Below, piece after piece: positions 56,819 to 64,000 of a stretch of 64,000 nucleotides of DNA; position 1 is the first letter of the stretch; the number at the start of each line of letters is the position of its first letter. Source of the stretch: Solirubrobacter sp963724195 (GTDB taxonomy: Bacteria > Actinomycetota > Thermoleophilia > Solirubrobacterales > Solirubrobacteraceae). The stretch covers positions 124,001 to 188,000 of the forward strand of contig CAVRTQ010000022.1 in assembly GCA_963724195.1 (NCBI GenBank), in the 5' to 3' direction. Position numbers and translations under genes: made by a program. The notes below the pieces were generated by a model. That model was not told where the DNA came from. It searched no databases and worked only from the letters and a program-made list of their open reading frames with translations.

Positions 56819-57785
56819 CTACGAGGGCTGCCGCCGTAGCGCTAGGCCGGTCAGCGCCTCGCGCACGATCCGGTCCGCGACCAGCGCGGTGATGTCGGCT
56901 GACCCGATCTGCGTCGGCGCGACCTCCACCACGTCCATCCCGCACAGCTCGACCCGCTCGCCGACCTGCCGGCAGGCCCACAGCAGGTCGATCGACGTCA
57001 TGCCGCCCGGCTCCGGCGTGCCCGTGCCCGGGCGCGAACGCCGGGTCGAGCACATCGACGTCCACGCTCAGGAACACCGGCCCGTCGCCGACGATCCCGA
57101 TCGCCCGCGAGATCACGTCGCGGATGCCGATCTCCCGCACGTCGTGCATGAAGAAGCTCGTGATGCCGCGCTCGTGCTGCCAGGTGAACTCGGCCTCGCC
57201 CGGCCAGTAGCCGCGCAGCCCGATCTGCACGTAGCGCGTCGGGTCCACCCAGCCCTGCTCGACGAGCCGGTACATGATCGTCCCGTGCGAGAGCGCGGCG
57301 CCGAACACCGTCTCGCCCGTGTCCGTGTGGGTGTCGAAGTGGATCAGGCCGACGGGCCCGCGCCGGCGCGCGATCGCGCGGATGTCGGGTTCGGCGATCG
57401 AGTGATCGCCGCCGAGGATCACCGGCATCGCGCCCGCGTCGACCACCTGGCCGACGAGCGCCTCGATCGCCTCGTGCGACTTCACCGGCTCGGCCGGGAG
57501 CACGGCGGCGTCACCGAAGTCGACCACGCGCAGTACCTCGAAGGCGTCGACGCCGGCCTCCAGGTGCGGGCCGGACGGACAGGACGCGCCCCGGATGGCG
57601 CGCGGGCCGAAGCGGGTCCCGGGCCGGTCGCTCACCAGATCGTCCGTGGGCGCGCCGACGATGGCCACGTCCACGCCGGCGAGCTCCGCCGCGTCCTGTG
57701 TGTAGGGCAGGCCGCCGTAGGTCAGCAGCCCGGCGAAGTCCGGCTTCTCACCGAACTCGCGCCAGCGCTCGAGCGGATCGATCAT
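56819..57785 (-). CDS. Ureohydrolase (agmatinase/guanidinopropionase-like), one frameshift
   Basis: About 322 residues. The manganese ligands are all visible: GGDHS, HFDTHTDT (Asp-x-His-x-Asp) and LSVDVDVLDPAFAPG. The N-terminal GLLTYGGLPYTQD and GTRFGPRAIRGAS are typical of the agmatinase branch. The frame breaks near 57031 just after DPAFAPG, before TGTPEPGGM; one CG repairs it. It would release urea from a guanidino compound. It lies about 1.2 kb from the polyamine operon, so agmatine to putrescine supply is plausible. Confidence 0.87.
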
Positions 57786-57834
57786 CTGCAGGGTTGTACC
57801 GCCTGAAGCCAAGAACGTGCGTTCATGCCCCCAC

Positions 57835-58065
57835 CGTGCCCCCAGAGTGACCTGACCCCGGCGGTTCGGTCCGGTGGTTGTGAGAGTTCCACGCGTCCAC
57901 GATCATGGGCGAGACGGGAACGATCACGTGAAGCAGCGCAGGCACACCCCCGAGCAGGTCATCCGCAAGTTGCGCGAGGGCGACAGGCTGCTCGGCGAGG
58001 GCGAGTCGATCGCCGAGGTCTGCGAGGCGTTGGAGGTCTCTGAGCGATCTCCTCAACCGGCGTGA
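57835..58065 (+). mobile_element. IS3-family remnant (5' end and OrfA start)
   Basis: A GTG at 57928 opens MKQRRHTPEQVIRKLREG (as read with the initiator Met) and GESIAEVCEALEVSE, the N terminus of an IS3-group OrfA. The homology stops at about residue 38, before the full helix-turn-helix partner, and OrfB is absent. The preceding 90 bp, starting near GTGCCCCCAGAGTGACC, look like the element's left end. Clearly a dead fragment. Confidence 0.65.
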
Positions 58066-58189
58066 CGAAGATTCCCGCCGCCGGCCCGAGGCGAGAGGTT
58101 GCCGTCCCGCCGGTTTGTTTCCTTCAAGCAGCCCGTCGCGCATGATGGCTTCTTCGTGGCGCACGCCTGTGCCGTGGTGGACGATCAAA
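58060..58189 (-). pseudogene. Truncated gene with an ADP-ribosyltransferase-like start
   Basis: The reading starts at TTG 58189-58187, overlapping the HD-domain stop (TTGA), or at ATG 58221. It reads LIVHHGTGVRHEEAIMRDGL and LEGNKPAGRQPLAS, then runs into the IS3 remnant. The H-H-G-T...A-I-x-x-x-G-L pattern resembles the N-terminal strand of ART-fold enzymes (for example 2'-phosphotransferase or toxin-type). About 40 residues survive, so this is a tentative identification. Confidence 0.35.
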
Positions 58190-58777
58190 GGGCGGCGAAC
58201 CTTTCGTAGAGAGCCGGCCACTCGGGCACGGCGGAGTGATCTCGAACGTGTCCCGTCCAGCCGCGAGCGGTCGCGGTAGAGAGGTACGCGGGGTGCGGCG
58301 CAATCCCGACGCGCCCAAGGTCCAGGCGATCCGAGTCGAAGCAGACGCCTAGCGTCGGCTCATGGGTTGGTCCCGCCTTCGTGTGGCTGGCGCAGGCTTC
58401 GTAAAGAAGGTTGCGCTCATCGGGGCTGAGCGACAACAGGTGCCGGGAGAGTCCACGCGCGACCATAGCTGCGCGTCGGCCGTGCTGAGGGTCGTGACCG
58501 TCGTTGAGCCGCTGCGAGTCGTGAAGCAGCGCGAACGCAAAGACCACGGCCGGATTTGCCGCCTCGCCGGCCTCGATGAGCTCGCAGCCGTTGAGCGCGA
58601 CGCGGCGCCAGTGGTGCGGCCCGTGGATCAGCGACCCAAGGTGCGTGGCCCCGTCGTATACGGACGCCACCAGTGCGTCGGTGTCTGGTATCGCTGCGTG
58701 GAGCGTGGTCAGTTCGGCCTCCGTTAGTTCGTCCTCGGCGGTCGGTACCTTGGTGATGACATAGCGTCTGCTCACAC
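58185..58777 (-). CDS. HD-domain phosphohydrolase-like protein
   Basis: About 197 residues from a GTG at 58777. It has SLIHGPHHWRRVALNGCELI (first His), FAFALLHDSQRLNDGHDPQH (His-Asp pair) and YEACASHTKAGPTH (later His), the spacing of the HD superfamily; SDRLDLGRVGIAPHPAYLST closes the domain. Codon use is less G+C-biased than its neighbours. It is flanked on both sides by IS remnants and overlaps the ART-like fragment, so this pair is probably a transferred unit. Substrate unknown. Confidence 0.65.
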
Positions 58778-58945
58778 ACACTGAGGCTCTGAGCGAGCTC
58801 GCGCGGCGTGCGGCCGGCACGCAACATCTGCACCGCTTCCTGGCGGAATTCCGGCGGGTACGCGGGTCTGGCCTTGGGCACGTTGGACACCATCCTTGCG
58901 CGCCCAGCGGGCGCGAGTCGTCAAGTGTCCGGAAACGCGGGGGAA
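58778..58945 (-). mobile_element. Second insertion-sequence remnant (OrfA start)
   Basis: The ATG at 58893 gives MVSNVPKARPAYPPEFRQEA and VQMLRAGRTPRELAQSLSV, the N terminus of an IS3-type OrfA, cut off where the HD gene begins. The 50 bp before it include AGTGTCCGGAAA, a typical IS terminal motif, near 58922-58934. Opposite orientation to the fragment at 57835. Confidence 0.6.
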
Positions 58946-59021
58946 GTCCAGTGGCCGAGATGCGTCGCTGCACGGGCCGCTGCGGGTCCCGCTTCCATGG
59001 CGTGTAGCGTTTCGAACCGGC

Positions 59022-60326
59022 ATGCCGCCGGGATTCACGCTCGACCAGCTGCGCACCGCGGTCTCGCAGGACCGGATCGACACGGTGCTGCTCGCGCTGA
59101 CCGACATGCAGGGGCGCCTGCAGGGCAAGCGGCTGGACGCGCGGCATTTCCTGAAGGAGGTCGTCGGACACGGCGCCGAGGCCTGCAACTACCTGCTCGC
59201 GGTGGACGTCGAGATGAACACCGTCTCCGGCTACGCGATGAGCTCGTGGGAGCGCGGCTACGGCGACTTCGAGATGGTCCCGGACTTCGACACGCTGCGG
59301 CCGGTGCCGTGGCACGAGAAGACGGCGCTGTGCCTGGCCGACCTGCGCTGGTCCGGCGGGGAGCCGGTCGTCGCCTCGCCGCGGCAGATCCTGCGGGCCC
59401 AGCTGGAGCGGCTGTCCGCGCGCGGGCTGGAGGCGTTCGCCGGGACCGAGCTGGAGTTCATCGTCTTCAAGGACACCTACGAGGAGGCGTTCGAGAAGGG
59501 CTACAGCGGCCTGAAGCCGGCCAATCAGTACAACGTCGACTACTCGCTGCTGGGGACCGCGCGGGTCGAGCCGCTGATCGGCCGCATCCGGCGCGAGATG
59601 ACCGCGGCCGGGCTGGTCGTGGAGGACTCCAAGGGCGAGTGCAACGACGGCCAGCACGAGATCAACTTCCACTACGGGCCGGCGCTGCAGACCGCCGACG
59701 AGCACTCGATCTACAAGACCGCGGCGAAGGAGATCGCGGCGCTCGAGGGCTCCTCGATCACGTTCATGGCCAAGTTCAACGAGCGTGAAGGCTCCTCGTG
59801 CCACATCCACATGTCCGTGGAGGGCCTGGACGAGGCGGCCTTCAACCGGTTCGTGGCCGGCCAGCTCGCGTGCCTGCAGGAGCTGACGCTCCTGTACGCG
59901 CCGAACATCAACTCCTACAAGCGCTTCGCGGCCGGCTCGTTCGCGCCGACCGCGGTGGCGTGGGGACACGACAACCGCACGTGCGCGGTGCGCGTGCTGC
60001 ACAACCGGTTCGAGCTGCGGCTGCCGGGCGCGGACGTCAACCCGTATCTCGCCCTGAGCGCGATGATCGCGGCCGGGCTCCACGGGCTGGACGCCGAGCT
60101 GGAGCTGGAGGAGCCGACGCCGGGCAACGCCTACGTGGCCGACAAGCCGCACGTGCCGAAGACCCTGCTCGCGGCCCGCGAGCGGTTCGCGGCCTCGGAT
60201 GTCGCCCGGTCGGCGTTCGGCGAGGAAGTCGTCGCGCACTACCTGAACAACGCCGACGTCGAGCTCGCCGCCTTCGAGGCCGCCGTCACCGACTGGGAAC
60301 GAGTACGGGGCTTCGAGCGGTTGTGA
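59022..60326 (+). CDS. Glutamine-synthetase-like ligase (gamma-glutamylpolyamine synthetase type)
   Basis: A 434-residue GS-fold enzyme. It has FAGTELEFIVFKDTYEEAF, GQHEINFHYGPALQTADEHS, SSCHIHMSVEGL, KRFAAGSFAPTAVAWGHDNR and NRFELRLPGADVNPYLALSA. The divergence and the operon (GntR, APC permease, PuuD-like hydrolase, SDR) point to gamma-glutamylation of an amine such as putrescine, not ammonia assimilation. The ATG at 59022 is chosen; there is no clear ribosome site. The stop overlaps the GntR start (GTGA). Confidence 0.87.
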   Translation: MPPGFTLDQLRTAVSQDRIDTVLLALTDMQGRLQGKRLDARHFLKEVVGHGAEACNYLLAVDVEMNTVSGYAMSSWERGYGDFEMVPDFDTLRPVPWHEKTALCLADLRWSGGEPVVASPRQILRAQLERLSARGLEAFAGTELEFIVFKDTYEEAFEKGYSGLKPANQYNVDYSLLGTARVEPLIGRIRREMTAAGLVVEDSKGECNDGQHEINFHYGPALQTADEHSIYKTAAKEIAALEGSSITFMAKFNEREGSSCHIHMSVEGLDEAAFNRFVAGQLACLQELTLLYAPNINSYKRFAAGSFAPTAVAWGHDNRTCAVRVLHNRFELRLPGADVNPYLALSAMIAAGLHGLDAELELEEPTPGNAYVADKPHVPKTLLAARERFAASDVARSAFGEEVVAHYLNNADVELAAFEAAVTDWERVRGFERL

Positions 60327-61018
60327 TCGCCAACACGCTCTTCGCGCCGGTGCAGTCCACCACCGCGTTCGAGGAGACGCTGGAGCGGTTGTCGACGGCG
60401 ATCAAGCTGGGCCTGCTGAAGCCGGGCGCGCGGCTCCCCGCCGAGCGCGACCTGTGCGAGCAGCTCGGGATCGCGCGGTCCACGCTGCGGCAGGCGCTCA
60501 CGGCGCTCGTGCAGTCCGGGCACCTGGTGGCCCTGCGCGGCCGGATGGGCGGGACGTTCGTGGCGCAATGCCCGCCCGCGCCCGAGCCGCGCCCGGAGAG
60601 CCTGCTGCACTGGCGCGACACGTGCGACACCCGGCTCGCGGTCGAGCTGGGCGTCGCCATGCTGGCCGCCGAGCGGGCCGAGCCCGAGCACGCCGAACGG
60701 CTCGCCGCCCTCGTGACCGCGATGGAGCGCGACGTGGAGGACTTCTCCGCCTATCGGCAGGCCGACGTGCTCTTTCACATCGGGCTCGCCGAGACGACCG
60801 GCTCCCCCGCGCTCGTGACGGCGATGACGGACTCCCAGGGCGCGATGACGGACCTGTTCGCGCACATCGCGCACCCGCCCGAGGTGCTGGCGTGGGCCAA
60901 CGGGCAACACGCCCGGCTCGTCGACTGTCTGCTGCGGGGTGACGGCACCGAAGCCGTCCGCATCATGCAGGACCATCTGCGCGGTACTGAACACGTCCTA
61001 GCGGGGTTGCTGCCATGA
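60323..61018 (+). CDS. FadR-type GntR regulator
   Basis: A 231-residue protein. The winged helix is RLSTAIKLGLLKPGARLPAE, then LCEQLGIARSTLRQALTALV; the C-terminal FCD domain is all-helical (LAVELGVAMLAAERAEPEHA, DVLFHIGLAETTGSPAL). It overlaps genes on both sides, so it sits inside the operon it probably controls. Confidence 0.9.
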   Translation: MIANTLFAPVQSTTAFEETLERLSTAIKLGLLKPGARLPAERDLCEQLGIARSTLRQALTALVQSGHLVALRGRMGGTFVAQCPPAPEPRPESLLHWRDTCDTRLAVELGVAMLAAERAEPEHAERLAALVTAMERDVEDFSAYRQADVLFHIGLAETTGSPALVTAMTDSQGAMTDLFAHIAHPPEVLAWANGQHARLVDCLLRGDGTEAVRIMQDHLRGTEHVLAGLLP

Positions 61019-62577
61019 CTACCACGCCAGTGCAGAGCGACGACGAGCGCCGGCTCGCGGAACTCGGCTACAAGCAGGACCTACAGCGGGCGTGGAGCGG
61101 GTTCTCGAACTTCGCGATCTCGTTCACGATCATCTCGGTCCTCGCCGGCTGTTTCACCACCTACGGGCAAGCGTGGAACAACGGCGGGCCGATCGCCATC
61201 TCGTGGGGTTGGCCGATCATCTGCGGGCTGATCCTGCTGGTGGCGTTCTCGATGAGCGAGCTGGTCAGCGCGTACCCGACCGCGGGTGGCATCTATTACT
61301 GGGCATCCACCCTGGGCGGGCCGAAGTGGGGCTGGTTCACCGGCTGGTTCAACCTCGTCGGCCTGGTCGGCGTGGTCGCCTCCGTCGACTACGGGTGTGC
61401 CACGTTCCTGAACGCCACGTTCATGTTGTTCGGCGTGAACCTGGGGTTCGCGAACTGGGGTGACACGTCACACATACTCACCGAGACGTTCCTGTTGTTC
61501 GCGCTCATCCTCACGTTGCACGCGTTGATCAACATCTTCTCGTCACCGCTGGTCGCGTTGATGAACAACATCAGCGTGTTCTGGCATGTCGCGGGCGTGC
61601 TGGTGATCGTGGGGATCCTCGCGTTCGTCCCGGATCAGCATCAGAGCGTGGACTTCGTGTTCACCGAAACGATCAACAACTCGGGCTTCGGCGGCGGCAT
61701 GTTCTGGTTCTACGTGCTCCCGCTCGGCTTCCTGCTGACGATGTACACGCAGACGGGCTACGACGCGTCCGCGCACATCTCCGAGGAGACGCACGGCGCG
61801 GCCAAGGCGGCGGCGCAGGGCGTGTGGCGCAGCGTGTTCTGGAGCGGTGTCGGCGGCTGGGTCGTGCTGCTCGCGATCACGTTCGCGGCGGCCGACGTGA
61901 CCGCGGTCAACGAGGGCCTGGGCTCGTCGCTGGCCGTGTTCGACAGCGCGCTGCCGGACAGCTGGGAGAAGATGGTGGTCGTGATCGCCACGATCGGCCA
62001 GCTGTTCTGCGGCATGGCCTGCGTCACCTCGTGCTCGCGGATGATGTACGCGTTCTCGCGCGACCGCGCGGTGCCCGGCTGGCAGCTGTGGACGCGGCTG
62101 AACCACCACCGCGTGCCGGCCTACGCCGTCATCGCCTCCTGCGTCGCCGCGCTGGTGATGACACTGCCCGCGCTCGAGGGTGACGAGGCGGGCGCACCGT
62201 ACGCGTTCTTCGCGGTGGTGTCCATCTGTGTCATCGGGTTGTACATCGCGTACGTGATGCCGGTGTACCTGCGCTGGCGGATGGGTGACGCGTTCGAGCC
62301 GGGGCCGTGGACGCTCGGCAAGAAGTACAAGTGGGTGAATCCGATGGCGATCGTGTGGGTGGCGATCTGCGTGATCATCTTCTGCCTGCCGTTCACTCCC
62401 GCCGGCGTGCCGTGGCGTGACGAGTTCGACATCCGCTATGTGAACTACGCGCCGATCACCGTCGGCGTCGTGTTGCTGATCGTCGGCCTGTGGTGGACGT
62501 TGAGGGCCAAGCACACGTTCAAGGGACCGGTTCGCACGGTGGAGTTCGCCGACGACGGTGTCGGGGTCGATGAGTAG
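61015..62577 (+). CDS. APC-family amino-acid/amine permease
   Basis: A 520-residue protein with about 12 membrane helices. The start SDDERRLAELGYKQDLQRAW, then GFSNFAISFTIISVLAGCFTTYG and WPIICGLILLVAFSMSELVSAYPTAG, match eukaryote-type GABA permease-like APC transporters. Probably imports the amine substrate (putrescine, GABA or similar). ATGA overlap with the GntR gene and an 8-bp overlap with the next gene. Confidence 0.9.
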   Translation: MTTTPVQSDDERRLAELGYKQDLQRAWSGFSNFAISFTIISVLAGCFTTYGQAWNNGGPIAISWGWPIICGLILLVAFSMSELVSAYPTAGGIYYWASTLGGPKWGWFTGWFNLVGLVGVVASVDYGCATFLNATFMLFGVNLGFANWGDTSHILTETFLLFALILTLHALINIFSSPLVALMNNISVFWHVAGVLVIVGILAFVPDQHQSVDFVFTETINNSGFGGGMFWFYVLPLGFLLTMYTQTGYDASAHISEETHGAAKAAAQGVWRSVFWSGVGGWVVLLAITFAAADVTAVNEGLGSSLAVFDSALPDSWEKMVVVIATIGQLFCGMACVTSCSRMMYAFSRDRAVPGWQLWTRLNHHRVPAYAVIASCVAALVMTLPALEGDEAGAPYAFFAVVSICVIGLYIAYVMPVYLRWRMGDAFEPGPWTLGKKYKWVNPMAIVWVAICVIIFCLPFTPAGVPWRDEFDIRYVNYAPITVGVVLLIVGLWWTLRAKHTFKGPVRTVEFADDGVGVDE

Positions 62578-63223
62578 ACCGATCATCGGCGTGTGCGCGG
62601 CGGTGGAGCGCGCGCGCTGGAGTGTGTGGGACGACGAGGCGGTGCTGCTCCCGCGCGGGTACGTCGATGCCGTGCAACGCGCGGGCGGCCTCGCGATCCT
62701 GCTCCCGCCCGACGAGCATCCGGAGGAGGTCCTCGCGCTGCTGGACGGCGTGATCCTCGCGGGCGGCGCCGACTACGGCGAGCGCCCGGACCGCGACGCG
62801 TTCGAGATCGCGCTCGGCCTGGCGGCGATGGAGCGCGACGTCCCACTGCTCGGCGTGTGCCGCGGGATGCAGCTGATGAACCTCGCCCGCGGCGGGACGC
62901 TCATTCAGCACCTGCCGGACGTGCTCGGGCACGAGGACCACCGCGCCGTGCCGGGTGCGTTCGGCGACCACGACGTGCGGCTGGTCGAGGGATCGCTCGC
63001 TGCCCGTGCCGCCGGCGCGACGTCACATCCGACGAAATCGCATCACCATCAAGGCGTGAACGAGATCGGGGAGGGCTTCGACGTGACGGGCCGGGCGACC
63101 GTGGACGAGTTGGTGGAAGCGATCGAGGACCCGACGCGCCGGTTCGCGCTCGGCGTCCAGTGGCACCCCGAGGCCTCCGGCGGCGAGGAGATCGCCGCGC
63201 TGGTCGAGGCGGCGCGGTCATGA
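62570..63223 (+). CDS. Class-I glutamine-amidotransferase-like gamma-glutamyl-amine hydrolase (PuuD-like)
   Basis: A 217-residue protein. The nucleophile elbow PLLGVCRGMQLMN carries the catalytic Cys; KSHHHQGVNEIG and LGVQWHPEAS provide the catalytic His/Glu. GVILAGGADYGERPDRDAFE is typical of the PuuD branch. It would release glutamate from gamma-glutamyl-GABA. ATGA overlap with the next gene. Confidence 0.9.
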   Translation: MSRPIIGVCAAVERARWSVWDDEAVLLPRGYVDAVQRAGGLAILLPPDEHPEEVLALLDGVILAGGADYGERPDRDAFEIALGLAAMERDVPLLGVCRGMQLMNLARGGTLIQHLPDVLGHEDHRAVPGAFGDHDVRLVEGSLAARAAGATSHPTKSHHHQGVNEIGEGFDVTGRATVDELVEAIEDPTRRFALGVQWHPEASGGEEIAALVEAARS

Positions 63224-63972
63224 CCCCCGGACGGCTGGACGGCAAGGTCTGCGTGATCACCGGCGCCGCGGGCGGCATCGGCGCCGCGTCGGCCGCCATC
63301 TTCCGCGCCGAGGGCGCCGCCGTCATCGGCGTCGACCTGCGCGACGACTTCGACGGCGTGGACCTCGCGCTGGCCGCCGACGTGGCCGACGAGGCAGCCG
63401 TGATCGCGGTCATGAAGCGCGCCCGCGAGGAATACGGCCGCATCGACGTGCTCTTCAACAACGCCGGCATCTCCCCCGACGACGACGTGTCCGTGCTGGA
63501 CACGACGCTCGAGGCCTGGCAGCGCGTGCAGGACGTGAACCTGCGCAGCGTCTTCCTGTGCTGCAAGCACGGCATCCCGCACCTGCTCGACACGGGCGGC
63601 GGCTCGGTGATCAACACCGCCTCCTTCGTGGCCGTGATGGGCGCGGCCACCTCGCAGATCTCCTACACCGCCTCCAAGGGCGCCGTCCTGGCCCTGTCGC
63701 GTGAGCTCGGCGTGGAGTTCGCCCGCCGCGGCGTGCGCGTGAACGCGCTCTGCCCCGGCCCGGTCGACACGCCGCTGCTCCGAGAGCTCTACGCGAGCGA
63801 CCCGGCCAAGGCCGCCCGGCGGTTGATCCACCTGCCGATGGGCCGCTTCGCCGACGCGCGGGAGATCGCCAAGGCCGCGCTGTTCCTGGCCTCAGACGAC
63901 TCCTCGTACGTGACCGCCTCGACGTTCATGGTCGACGGCGGCCTGTCGGGCGCATACGTCACGCCTGAGTGA
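63220..63972 (+). CDS. Short-chain dehydrogenase/reductase
   Basis: A 250-residue classical SDR. Cofactor motif TGAAGGIGAASA, NNAG at NNAGISPDD, catalytic Ser and YTASK (Y-x-x-x-K), and PGPVDTPLLREL. The Asp after strand 2 (GVDLRDD) favours NAD. In this operon it may oxidise an alcohol or hydroxy intermediate. It ends 28 bp before the right edge. Confidence 0.9.
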   Translation: MTPGRLDGKVCVITGAAGGIGAASAAIFRAEGAAVIGVDLRDDFDGVDLALAADVADEAAVIAVMKRAREEYGRIDVLFNNAGISPDDDVSVLDTTLEAWQRVQDVNLRSVFLCCKHGIPHLLDTGGGSVINTASFVAVMGAATSQISYTASKGAVLALSRELGVEFARRGVRVNALCPGPVDTPLLRELYASDPAKAARRLIHLPMGRFADAREIAKAALFLASDDSSYVTASTFMVDGGLSGAYVTPE

Positions 63973-64000
63973 ATTGACTCGAGGGCGTCAACGCGGAGCG

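Noticed and set aside
57835..58945. A complete composite transposon
   Set aside because: Both transposase fragments are short OrfA starts of different sequence and opposite orientation, without OrfB and without matching terminal repeats visible.

Overview
The window is chromosomal DNA of a very G+C-rich actinobacterium. Third codon positions are almost always G or C, GTG starts are common, and genes overlap by ATGA/GTGA stop-start junctions. The best guess is a member of Solirubrobacterales/Thermoleophilia (Solirubrobacter- or Conexibacter-like), judged from the secreted-protein styles, the three-subunit B. subtilis-type succinate dehydrogenase, the Gram-positive-type SOS box and the DUF3516 helicase. 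That placement is inference. No rRNA, tRNA, CRISPR array or prophage was recognised.

Layout. 1-5.5 kb: start of a large NAD-glutamate dehydrogenase, GTP-type PEP carboxykinase, a MaoC hydratase back-to-back with a malyl-CoA-lyase-like gene, and three small unknowns. 5.6-13.4 kb: accessory metabolism and regulators (FAD amine oxidase, MocR regulator, alpha/beta hydrolase, TetR regulator, NmrA-like reductase, DHA2 exporter, cupin). 13.5-22.6 kb: a membrane-tethered ECF sigma factor, a Clp-N-like protein, secreted proteins, an iron alcohol dehydrogenase of the HOT type, a LysE/Lrp pair, and a badly frameshifted secreted repeat protein. 22.6-30.3 kb: a complete sugar-uptake operon on the minus strand (DeoR regulator, GH4 phospho-glycosidase, PfkB kinase, binding lipoprotein, two permeases, ATPase, RibD-like reductase). 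31-34.6 kb: secreted PIG-L deacetylase with a CBM9-like region. 34.7-38.7 kb: sdhCAB and followers. 39-45.9 kb: MFS transporter, two glycosyltransferases, CitE-like lyase, Fpg glycosylase, cupredoxin, methyltransferase. 45.9-49.8 kb: a small gene with a perfect SOS box, a structured palindrome array, and a Ski2-like helicase. 50-57.8 kb: a beta-propeller lyase-like protein, a methyltransferase, a FUSC membrane protein, a GNAT acetyltransferase, a large multidomain peptidoglycan hydrolase and a ureohydrolase. 57.8-58.95 kb: insertion-sequence remnants around an HD-domain gene. 59-64 kb: an operon for gamma-glutamyl-polyamine-type catabolism (glutamine-synthetase-like ligase, GntR regulator, APC permease, class-I amidotransferase hydrolase, SDR).

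Two observations stand out. First, positions 46,434-46,652 hold three hairpin modules at an exact 81-bp period. Their outer arms are conserved, but their inner stems differ in sequence while remaining self-complementary, which is the pattern expected of a selected DNA or RNA structure. They lie between an SOS-box gene and a helicase. Second, about 30 reading-frame breaks share one signature: each checked break can be repaired by re-inserting a single CG dinucleotide (two for the opposite-phase breaks), always creating GCG. This looks like a systematic sequence or consensus error, possibly modification-linked, rather than random gene decay. Frameshifted genes are therefore annotated here as whole genes with the break stated.
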